From an uncultured Burkholderiales bacterium (lineage in GTDB: Bacteria > Pseudomonadota > Gammaproteobacteria > Burkholderiales > Burkholderiaceae_C): a stretch of 35,478 nt of DNA. The stretch spans positions 1-35,478 of the forward strand of contig CALMIL010000145.1 in NCBI GenBank assembly GCA_937864005.1, in the 5' to 3' direction. Position 1 is the first letter of the stretch; every line of letters begins with the position of its first letter. Positions 16,618 to 23,677 of the stretch are shown here, one piece after another. Under the pieces are notes generated by a model. That model worked only from the letters and a program-made list of their open reading frames with translations, searched no databases and was not told the DNA's origin. The translations under genes and the position numbers were made by a program.

Positions 16618-17253
16618 TCAGTCGCCGACGAGGCCGTTCCTGATCGCGTAGACCGTCATCTCCGAATTGTTCGTCAGACCGAGCTTCTCGAGCACGCGCG
16701 CGCGATAGACGCTCACCGTCTTCGGGCTCAGGCTGAGCTCGAGCGCGATATCCGACAGCCGCTTGCCGGAGGCGATCAGGACCAGCGTCTGCAGCTCGCG
16801 GTCCGAGAGCTTCTCGTGCGCCTGCGCGCTCACCGGCGTCGTCAGGCTCTCGACGAGCATCTGCGCGATCTCGGGCGTGACGTATTTGCGGCCCTGCGCA
16901 ACAGTGCGCACCGCGGCGACGACGAGCGCCGGGTCGCCTCCCTTGTTGACGTAGCCGTAGGCGCCGGCGCGCAGCGCGCGGATCGCATATTGATCCTCGG
17001 GGTACATGCTGACGACGAGCACGCGCAGCGCCGCGCCTTCGTCCTTCAGCACGTGCAGCACGTCCAGGCCGCTGCGTCCGGGCAGGTTGATATCGAGCAC
17101 GAGCACGTCGCACGGCGTGCCGCGCAGCAGGCTGCGCAGTTCGCCGTAGTCGCCCGCCTCGCCGACGACCTCGATATCGGGTGCGTCCGACAGCGTATCG
17201 CGGATGCCGCGCCGGATCAGCGCATGGTCGTCGCACAGGATGACGCGGATCAC
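16618..17253 (-). CDS. NarL/FixJ-type response regulator
   Basis: A 211-residue two-component regulator: receiver domain (residues 1-120) with Asp8 and Asp9, phosphorylation site Asp54 (VLVLDINLPGRSG), Ser82 and Lys104, then a LuxR helix-turn-helix at about 146-206 (LSDRELQTLVLIASGKRLSD and LSPKTVSVYRARVLEKLGL). The start is GTG at 17253. It lies 124 bp behind a soluble receiver-histidine kinase of the HisKA_3 class, the class that pairs with NarL-type regulators, so the two are a likely cognate pair. The targets are unknown. It is followed by ppk1 on the same strand after 53 bp; readthrough into ppk1 is possible. Confidence 0.93.
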   Translation of the reverse strand: MIRVILCDDHALIRRGIRDTLSDAPDIEVVGEAGDYGELRSLLRGTPCDVLVLDINLPGRSGLDVLHVLKDEGAALRVLVVSMYPEDQYAIRALRAGAYGYVNKGGDPALVVAAVRTVAQGRKYVTPEIAQMLVESLTTPVSAQAHEKLSDRELQTLVLIASGKRLSDIALELSLSPKTVSVYRARVLEKLGLTNNSEMTVYAIRNGLVGD

Positions 17254-17377
17254 GGCGCCGGCCTTTCGATCGTCGCGGGCGGTGTGGCCGGCTTCATGTC
17301 AGTGCCGCCCGGCCGCCCGCAGGCACTGGCGCTCCCCTCGGAGGACGCGAACGCTGTGAGTTTGGGGTCGCTTCGTT
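17254..17377. repeat. Intergenic stretch with possible C-rich/G-rich repeat
   Basis: A 124-bp gap in the two-component pair. It holds CTCCCCTCGGAGGACGCGAA followed by a G-rich GTTTGGGG, similar in layout to the repeat near 28544, with opposed C and G runs around a GCGAACGC-like core. Similarity is by eye and imperfect, so a shared repeat family is only a suggestion. Otherwise nothing recognised. Confidence 0.3.
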
Positions 17378-18535
17378 TCAAAGCTCCCCCCAGGCGCTCG
17401 GATCGCTGCGTTCGTCGCGCAGCGGAATGTCGATTTCGGCCGCCGGATCGAACAGCATCTCGCTGCCATCGAGCGGCACCGACAGAATCAGCGTCGTGCC
17501 GCTGCCGTGGCTCGAGAGATCGACCCAGCCGCCCACCGTGCCCGCGCGCTCGTGCAGGCCGCGGATGCCGAACGATCGGGCCTTCGCCAGATCGGCGCTG
17601 CGCAGGCCGCGCCCGTTGTCGCTGATCTCGAGCGTGAGCGTGCCGGCGGCGACCGTGAGATCGATCGCGACCTGCGTCGCCGCCGCATGCTTGGTGATAT
17701 TGGTCAGCGCCTCCTGCGCCGTGCGGTAGGCGACGAGCGGCACGCCGGGCGGCAGCGCGAGCGCATCACAATCGGTGCGAAAGCGGCAGGCGACGCCGGT
17801 GCGCCGCTCGAAGCGCGACGACATCCATTGCAGCGCGGCGACCAGCCCCTGTTCGAGGATCGCCGGCCGCAGGTTGTGCATCACGCGCTGGCTCGCCTCG
17901 ATCGCGTGGGCGACGGTCTCGAGCGCGCTTGCAACGCGCTGGCGGACGGCGGGGGAATCCGAGTGCCGCGCGATCCAGGCCAGATCGAAATTGAGCGCGG
18001 TCAGCGAGCCGCCGACGTCGTCGTGGATCTCGCGGGCGATCGCCGCGCGCTCGGCCTCGACGCTCGTCTGCAGGTGCTGCGCGAGTTCGCGCAGGCGCTG
18101 CTTGCTCTGGCCGAGTTCCTGGTCGGCCGCCCGGTGCGCGAGCCGCGTCTCGTTGGCCTCGACCGCATGCAGCAGGGCCGGGACGAGGCGCGCCATATTG
18201 TTCTTCAGCAGATAGTCGCTCGCGCCGTTGCGCATCGCCTCGACCGCGGCGTCCTCGCCGATCTCGCCCGACAGCAGCAGAAAAGGGACCGCCAGGCCAC
18301 TCGCCTTGAGCAGGTCGAGCGCGACCAGGCCCGAGAAGCCCGGCAGGTTGTAGTCGGAGAGGACGACGTCCCAGTCCTGCTCGAGCGCGCGCAGGAACCC
18401 CGGCTCGGAGTCGACGCGCGTCATCGCCACGTTCAGGCCACCGCGGCGCAGCTGCGCATAGGTCAACTCGTGGTCGAGCACCGAATCTTCGAGGTGCAGT
18501 ACGCGCAGGCAGCGCTCGGCGGTGGACGACATCAT
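17378..18535 (-). CDS. Receiver-domain histidine kinase hybrid (soluble)
   Basis: A 385-residue protein with no membrane segment. Residues 10-125 form a receiver domain with Glu16/Asp17, phosphorylation site Asp61 (VVLSDYNLPGFSG), Ser89 and Lys111. A coiled-coil linker (about 130-162) leads to the HisKA_3 dimerisation domain with His171 in AIAREIHDDVGGSLTALN, then a GHKL ATPase domain with ALTNITKHA and ISDNGRGL, and GIRGLHERAGTVGG. The C-terminal tail is acidic. With the receiver at the N-terminus, input is probably a phosphoryl group from another kinase rather than a ligand. Output is probably the NarL-type regulator just downstream. The ATG at 18535 (or the next at 18532) was chosen because a longer start adds only low-complexity Ala/Gly. 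Divergent from the chemotaxis operon. Confidence 0.9.
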   Translation of the reverse strand: MMSSTAERCLRVLHLEDSVLDHELTYAQLRRGGLNVAMTRVDSEPGFLRALEQDWDVVLSDYNLPGFSGLVALDLLKASGLAVPFLLLSGEIGEDAAVEAMRNGASDYLLKNNMARLVPALLHAVEANETRLAHRAADQELGQSKQRLRELAQHLQTSVEAERAAIAREIHDDVGGSLTALNFDLAWIARHSDSPAVRQRVASALETVAHAIEASQRVMHNLRPAILEQGLVAALQWMSSRFERRTGVACRFRTDCDALALPPGVPLVAYRTAQEALTNITKHAAATQVAIDLTVAAGTLTLEISDNGRGLRSADLAKARSFGIRGLHERAGTVGGWVDLSSHGSGTTLILSVPLDGSEMLFDPAAEIDIPLRDERSDPSAWGEL

Positions 18536-18664
18536 GACGCGAAGTATGCCGCGCCGCGGCGCCGCGGGCGCGCCCGCGCCGGCGCCGGCGCTCATGAATC
18601 GGCCTTCGGTGCCGAAATTGCCCTACCCCCGGCTCACGCCGCCAGACCCGACAACGCCCGACCC

Positions 18665-19123
18665 ATGCCGCCGACCCACGAATATGCCGCGCTGCCCGGT
18701 GCGCGCGGCGCGCGGCTGCTCGCCGCGGTCGAGCTTCAGGACCACCTGAACCTGGTCGGCAACGACCTGGACCGGCTGCAGCGTCTGCTCGCCGACGCCT
18801 GCACCACGCTGCTGGCGAGCTTTCAGGATGCGCATGCGGCGTTCGGCGCGGCCGAAGCGCAAAGCGCGCCTGCGGCCGCCCGCTCCGCGATCGCCGAGGC
18901 GCGCCGTCGCCTCGGCGCCGCGGTCGTCGCGCTGCAGTTCCAGGATATGGCCTCGCAGCTGATCGAGCATTCGCAAGCCCGGCTGCGCAGCTGCGCCGAC
19001 CAGATCGCGCGCGATGCGCTGCCCGACGACGACGACGGGCCGGCCGCGGTCGAGGAAGCCCCGCCGCACCCCAATCCCGTCACCCAGGACGAGATGGACG
19101 CCGGCTCGGTCGAGCTGTTCTGA
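18665..19123 (+). CDS. Compact CheZ-like chemotaxis protein
   Basis: A 152-residue, mostly helical protein at the head of the chemotaxis operon. Residues 20-118 look like a long helical hairpin containing VVALQFQDMASQLIEH; Asp94 and Gln98 have the D-x-x-x-Q spacing of the CheZ catalytic pair (FQDLTGQV in E. coli). A Pro/Asp/Glu-rich linker (119-139) follows, and the C-terminus, PVTQDEMDAGSVELF, resembles the CheY-binding tail of CheZ (SQDQVDDLLDSLGF). The product is shorter than CheZ (about 214 in E. coli). The likely role is dephosphorylating the CheY encoded 63 bp downstream. The assignment rests on motif and layout comparison by eye. ATG at 18665; no strong Shine-Dalgarno. Confidence 0.7.
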   Translation: MPPTHEYAALPGARGARLLAAVELQDHLNLVGNDLDRLQRLLADACTTLLASFQDAHAAFGAAEAQSAPAAARSAIAEARRRLGAAVVALQFQDMASQLIEHSQARLRSCADQIARDALPDDDDGPAAVEEAPPHPNPVTQDEMDAGSVELF

Positions 19124-19186
19124 GCCCTGTTCTAAAGCGTAACGGCCGCCGGCCGATATTCCACCTGACTTGCGGAGCAACCCTTG

Positions 19187-19549
19187 ATGCATTCCATCCT
19201 CGCCGTCGACGACTCGGCCTCCATGCGCCAGATGGTGTCGTTCACGCTCAAGAGCGCCGGCTACCAGGTCGTCGAGGCGGTCGACGGCCAGGATGCGTGG
19301 GAGAAGTCGGTCGGGCGCGATTTCGACCTCGTGCTGACCGACCAGAATATGCCGCGCCTGGATGGCATCGGCCTGACCAAGAAGCTGCGCGAGAACCCGA
19401 AATTCAAGGCGACGCCGATCCTGATCCTGACCACCGAGTCGAGCGAGCAGATGAAGCAGGCCGGACGCAGCGCCGGCGCGACCGGCTGGCTCGTCAAGCC
19501 CTTCGATCCGTCCAAGCTGATCGAGGTGATCCGCAAGGTCATCCGCTGA
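19187..19549 (+). CDS. cheY: Chemotaxis response regulator CheY
   Basis: A 120-residue single receiver domain without output domain. Site residues are Asp8 and Asp9 (LAVDDSASMRQ), phosphorylated Asp52 in LVLTDQNMPRLDG, Thr82/Thr83 in LILTTESS and Lys104 in WLVKPFDP. The TDQNMP and TTES sequences are typical of CheY proteins paired with CheA. The ATG at 19187 has a CGGAG Shine-Dalgarno nine bases ahead; a TTG one codon earlier is less likely. It lies between the CheZ-like gene and cheA (34 bp before it) in one operon. It should carry phosphate from CheA to the motor or another effector. Confidence 0.95.
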   Translation: MHSILAVDDSASMRQMVSFTLKSAGYQVVEAVDGQDAWEKSVGRDFDLVLTDQNMPRLDGIGLTKKLRENPKFKATPILILTTESSEQMKQAGRSAGATGWLVKPFDPSKLIEVIRKVIR

Positions 19550-19583
19550 ACGCAGCCGCGAGCCACGAGCGGCCCGACGCGCC

Positions 19584-21671
19584 ATGAACCCCGACGCAGC
19601 GAAGGCTTCCGCCGGCATCGACCTGACGCAGTTCTACCAGGTCTTCTTCGAGGAGGCCGGCGAGAACCTCGAGCAGATGGAAAAGCTGCTGCTCGCGCTC
19701 GACATCACGGCCGCCGACGACGAGACGTTGAATGCGATCTTTCGCTGCGCGCACTCGATCAAGGGCGGCGCCGCGACCTTCGGCTTCGACGACGTCGCCG
19801 AACTGACGCACCAGATGGAGACGCTGCTCGACAAGCTGCGCCGGCGCGAACTCGCGCCGAGCAGCGCGATGGTCGACGCCCTGCTGCAATCCGGCGACGC
19901 ACTGCGCGCGCAGCTTGCGCGCCACCAGGGCGCGGCCGGCGAAGCGGTCGACACCGAAGTGCTGCTGCGCGATATCCGGGCACTTGCATCGGGGCCGGGT
20001 CAGGCCCCGGCGGCACCGGCCGCGGCGCACGCCGAAGAGCCGCTGCCTGCCGCGGCGCCGGCGGCGCCGGGCGGCGCGCTCGCGCGCCAGATCGAGCTGA
20101 CGATCGGCCCGCTCGAACGGCCGGGTGACGCCGACAACCTGGCCGAGCTGTTCCGCGAGATCTCCGACCTCGGCACGATCGAACCAATCGACGGCGGCCT
20201 CGCCGCCGACGGCATGCGCCGCTTCAAGATCGTCACGACGAGCCGCGACGACGAGCTGCTTGACCTCTTTACCTTCCACGTCGCGCGCGAGAGCATCGCG
20301 ATCGCGCCGCTGGGCATGGGCTACGGCTTTCACGAGGGGGCGCCGGGCGCGCCGGCAGCGGTCGCGCCGGACCCCGGCTACGGCTTCTTCGAGCCGCTCG
20401 CGCCGATCGCCGGCCAGGCCGCGGCGCACCGGCCAGCAGCGCCGATCGCCAGGCCGCGGTCCGCTGCGCCGGCGGCGGGCGCCGAGCGCGCGCCCGGCGC
20501 CGGGCTCGAATCGTCGACGCTGCGCGTTGCGGTCGAGAAGGTCGACCAGCTCATCAACCTGGTCGGCGAACTCGTCATCACGCAGGCGATGCTGGCGCAA
20601 AACGGCGCCGCGCTCGACCCCGCGCTGCACCAGCAGTTCAGCGCGAGCCTCGCGAACCTCGAGCGCAACACCCGCGATCTGCAGGAATCGGTGATGTCGA
20701 TCCGCATGATCCCGATGTCGGTCGTCTTCAGCCGCTTCCCGCGCATGCTGCGCGACCTCGCCGCCAAGCTCGGCAAGAAGCTCGAATTCGTGACCCACGG
20801 CGAAGCGACCGAACTCGACAAGGGCATGGTCGAGAAGCTCACCGACCCGCTGACGCACCTGGTCCGCAACGCCTGCGACCACGGCATCGAACTGCCGGCC
20901 GAGCGCGCCGCCGCGGGCAAGGCGGAACACGGCACGCTCACGCTCACCGCATCGCACCAGGGCGGCTCGATCCTGATCGAGGTGCGCGACGACGGGCGCG
21001 GCCTGTCGCGCGCCAGGCTGCTCGCCAAGGCGCGCGACAAGGGCATCGACGCCCCCGACTCGCTGACCGACGGCGATGTCTGGAACCTGATCTTCGCGCC
21101 CGGTTTCTCGACCGCCGACGTGGTGACCGATGTCTCGGGACGCGGCGTCGGCATGGACGTCGTCAAGCGCAATATCACCTCGCTCGGCGGCTCGGTCGAG
21201 ATCGATTCGGCCGAGGGCTTCGGCATGCGCGTCTCGGTGCGCCTGCCGCTGACGATGGCGATCATGGACGGCATGTCGATCGGCGTCGCCGGCGAGGTCT
21301 ATATCGTCCCGCTGTCCTCGGTCGTCGAGTCGTTCCAGGTCCGGCCGGGGATGGTCCGCACCATCGGCGGCAGCGCCCGCGTCGTCGAGGTGCGCGACGA
21401 GATCATGCCGGTGCTCGACCTCGAGAGCGTCTTCCATATTCCGCGCGACGCGGCGGCGCAGTCGGCCCCGATCATGGTCGTCGTCGAGTCCGAAGGCGGC
21501 CGCGTCGGGCTGATCGTCGACGAGCTGCTCGGCCAGCAGCAGGTCGTCGTCAAGAACCTCGAGGCCAACTACCGCCGCGTCGACGATATCTCGGGCGCGA
21601 CGATCCTCGGCGACGGCCGCGTCGCGCTGATCCTCGACATCGCAAGCATGGTGCGCCGCTCGCGCCATTGA
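19584..21671 (+). CDS. cheA: Chemotaxis histidine kinase CheA
   Basis: A 695-residue CheA. Hpt domain (about 10-125) with phosphorylated His57 in [15 protein letters not shown] second region (about 165-255) beginning [15 protein letters not shown], with a ferredoxin-like look, is likely the P2-type CheY-docking domain. An Ala/Pro-rich linker precedes the dimerisation domain ([20 protein letters not shown] near 310), then the ATPase domain with [14 protein letters not shown] near 422, [11 protein letters not shown] near 469 and [12 protein letters not shown] near 519, and a CheW-like regulatory domain from about 560 ([20 protein letters not shown]) to the end. All catalytic motifs are intact. 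The operon encodes its partners CheW, CheY and one receptor, but no cheR or cheB is in the window. Confidence 0.97.
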   Translation: MNPDAAKASAGIDLTQFYQVFFEEAGENLEQMEKLLLALDITAADDETLNAIFRCAHSIKGGAATFGFDDVAELTHQMETLLDKLRRRELAPSSAMVDALLQSGDALRAQLARHQGAAGEAVDTEVLLRDIRALASGPGQAPAAPAAAHAEEPLPAAAPAAPGGALARQIELTIGPLERPGDADNLAELFREISDLGTIEPIDGGLAADGMRRFKIVTTSRDDELLDLFTFHVARESIAIAPLGMGYGFHEGAPGAPAAVAPDPGYGFFEPLAPIAGQAAAHRPAAPIARPRSAAPAAGAERAPGAGLESSTLRVAVEKVDQLINLVGELVITQAMLAQNGAALDPALHQQFSASLANLERNTRDLQESVMSIRMIPMSVVFSRFPRMLRDLAAKLGKKLEFVTHGEATELDKGMVEKLTDPLTHLVRNACDHGIELPAERAAAGKAEHGTLTLTASHQGGSILIEVRDDGRGLSRARLLAKARDKGIDAPDSLTDGDVWNLIFAPGFSTADVVTDVSGRGVGMDVVKRNITSLGGSVEIDSAEGFGMRVSVRLPLTMAIMDGMSIGVAGEVYIVPLSSVVESFQVRPGMVRTIGGSARVVEVRDEIMPVLDLESVFHIPRDAAAQSAPIMVVVESEGGRVGLIVDELLGQQQVVVKNLEANYRRVDDISGATILGDGRVALILDIASMVRRSRH

Positions 21672-21714
21672 CGCCGGCCGCCGCTGCCCATTCAACTCCA
21701 ACCGCACTCCTGCC

Positions 21715-23040
21715 ATGAATCTCCTGCCGTTGTTCCGCCAGTTCAGCATCCGCACGCGCTTGCTCGGCTCGATCCTGGCGATGGTGCTGATGCTGTCCGC
21801 GCTCGGCGCGGTCGCGTTCTCGGGCATGCGCCGCGTCCAGCAACTCGGCGAGCAGTTCATGGCGGTCATGACGACCCAGGCGCAGCTCGACGCCCAGGTC
21901 GTGCTGCAGCAATCGATGACGCAGACGTTGTGGATATTCGGTGCGCTGATCGGCGTCACGCTCGTCGTGATGGTGCCACTCACGCTGCTGAATATCCGCA
22001 GCATCTGCAAGCCGCTGGAGGACGCCCGCAAGCTGATCGACCGCATCGCGCAGGGCGACCTGTCGCAGGCGCTGCACGCCGACGGCAAGGACGAGCCGGC
22101 GGCCCTCGTTCGCGCGCTCGGCCGGATGCAGGCGTCGCTGGCCGAACTCGTGACGCAGGTCCGCGCGTCGACCGACAGCATCTCGACCGCGAGCGCCGAG
22201 ATCGCGAGCGGCAACCAGGATCTCTCGCAGCGCACCGAACAGGCGGCATCGAGCCTGCAGCAGACCGCCAGTTCGATGGAGCAGCTCACCGGAACCGTCA
22301 AGCAGTCGGCCGACTCGGCGCGCCAGGCGAATCAGCTCGCGTCGTCCGCCGCCGAGGTCGCAGCGCGCGGCGGCAGCGTCGTCTCGCAGGTCGTCGACAC
22401 GATGGGCGAGATCAATGCCAGCTCGAAGCGGATCGCCGACATCATCGGCGTCATCGACGGCATCGCGTTCCAGACCAACATCCTCGCGCTGAACGCCGCG
22501 GTCGAGGCGGCGCGCGCCGGCGAGCAGGGCCGTGGCTTCGCGGTCGTCGCGAGCGAGGTGCGCAGCCTCGCGCAGCGTTCGGCCGAAGCGGCGAAGGAGA
22601 TCAAGGGCCTGATCGGCGCCTCGGTCGACAAGGTCGATTCCGGCTCGCGCCTCGTCGCCGACGCCGGCGAGACGATGAAGGAGATCGTCGGCTCGGTGCA
22701 GCGCGTCTCGGACATCATCGGCGAGATCACCGCCGCGGCGACGGAGCAGAGCACCGGCATCGGCCAGGTCAACGGTGCGGTGACGCAACTCGACCGCATG
22801 ACGCAGCAGAATGCCGCCCTCGTCGAGCAAAGCGCCGCCGCCGCCGAGAGCCTGAAGGAGCAGGCGGTGAGCCTGGCCGGTGTCGTCGGCACCTTCCGCC
22901 TCGCGCCGCATGGCGCCGCCGCGACCGCACACGGCCGGCATCGCGCGGCGGGGCCGCTCGCGTCGTCGGCGTCTTCCAGCGCCGCGCCGCCGTCCGCGCG
23001 AGCCAGAGGCGGCGCCGATGACGAATGGGAGAGCTTCTGA
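21715..23040 (+). CDS. Methyl-accepting chemotaxis protein with minimal periplasmic part
   Basis: A 441-residue receptor. TM1 spans about 16-36 and TM2 about 71-93, leaving only ~34 periplasmic residues ([20 protein letters not shown] onward), too few for a Cache or four-helix ligand domain. A HAMP domain (about 94-146) leads to a cytoplasmic coiled coil with the strongly conserved tip [20 protein letters not shown] and [20 protein letters not shown]. The C-terminus, after a Ser/Ala-rich flexible stretch, is the pentapeptide EWESF, like the NWETF tail that tethers CheR and CheB in enteric receptors. It lies between cheA and cheW and should form the array with them. The sensed signal is unclear: perhaps membrane state, or input through other receptors. 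Confidence 0.93.
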   Translation: MNLLPLFRQFSIRTRLLGSILAMVLMLSALGAVAFSGMRRVQQLGEQFMAVMTTQAQLDAQVVLQQSMTQTLWIFGALIGVTLVVMVPLTLLNIRSICKPLEDARKLIDRIAQGDLSQALHADGKDEPAALVRALGRMQASLAELVTQVRASTDSISTASAEIASGNQDLSQRTEQAASSLQQTASSMEQLTGTVKQSADSARQANQLASSAAEVAARGGSVVSQVVDTMGEINASSKRIADIIGVIDGIAFQTNILALNAAVEAARAGEQGRGFAVVASEVRSLAQRSAEAAKEIKGLIGASVDKVDSGSRLVADAGETMKEIVGSVQRVSDIIGEITAAATEQSTGIGQVNGAVTQLDRMTQQNAALVEQSAAAAESLKEQAVSLAGVVGTFRLAPHGAAATAHGRHRAAGPLASSASSSAAPPSARARGGADDEWESF

Positions 23041-23137
23041 AGCGGCGCCGAGCACCGGCGTTTCAGTCGACCGCGCGAAGCGCCGATACAAGCCACAGCA
23101 GCCAGCGCGCGCAGCCATCCGAGAACGAGGAACGAGC

Positions 23138-23665
23138 ATGGACATGATCACCGAAGCGACCCACGTCGCGGCCCATGAAGCGGCGCGCGTGCGCGGCGTC
23201 GAGCGGCGGACGCCGGTCGGCGGCGAATACCTGACCTTCCGGATCGGCGCCGAGGAATACGGCATCGATATCCTGAAGGTGCAGGAGATCCGCTCCTACG
23301 AGGCGCCGACGCGCATCGCCAACGCGGCCGCCTTCATCAAGGGCGTCGTCAATCTGCGCGGCGTGATCGTGCCGATCGTCGACCTGCGCATCAAGCTCGG
23401 CTGCCAGAGCGCCGAGTACAACGCCTTCACCGTCGTTGTCGTGCTGAACGTCAAGGGCCGCGTCGTCGGCGCGGTCGTCGATTCGGTCTCCGACGTGCTC
23501 GAACTGGCGGGCGACGCGATCAAGCCGGCGCCCGAGCTGTCGTCGGCGATCGACAGCAACTACATCACCGGCATCGGCAGCGCCGCCGAGCGCATGCTGA
23601 TCCTGATCGATATCGAGGCGCTGATGGCAAGCCCCGAGATGGGCCTCGTCTACGCCGCCGGCTGA
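23138..23665 (+). CDS. cheW: Chemotaxis coupling protein CheW
   Basis: A 175-residue SH3-like coupling protein that links receptors to CheA. Core sequence [20 protein letters not shown], then [30 protein letters not shown] and [20 protein letters not shown], all standard for CheW; the N-terminal ~28 residues are a variable extension. The ATG at 23138 has a GAGGAA Shine-Dalgarno; upstream in-frame sequence belongs to the receptor gene's 3' end. It ends the chemotaxis operon: the next gene is on the opposite strand 12 bp away, so any cheR, cheB or cheD must be elsewhere. Confidence 0.96.
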   Translation: MDMITEATHVAAHEAARVRGVERRTPVGGEYLTFRIGAEEYGIDILKVQEIRSYEAPTRIANAAAFIKGVVNLRGVIVPIVDLRIKLGCQSAEYNAFTVVVVLNVKGRVVGAVVDSVSDVLELAGDAIKPAPELSSAIDSNYITGIGSAAERMLILIDIEALMASPEMGLVYAAG

Positions 23666-23677
23666 CGCCCCGCAGCG

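Noticed and set aside
14522..16651. A plus-strand frame of about 709 codons over ppk1
   Set aside because: Antisense to ppk1, which has intact catalytic histidines and full length.
19539..22301. A minus-strand frame of about 920 codons opposite cheA and the receptor
   Set aside because: Antisense of clearly conserved genes with all catalytic motifs; its translation shows no domain and is biased toward Arg, Asp and His as mirrored codons predict.
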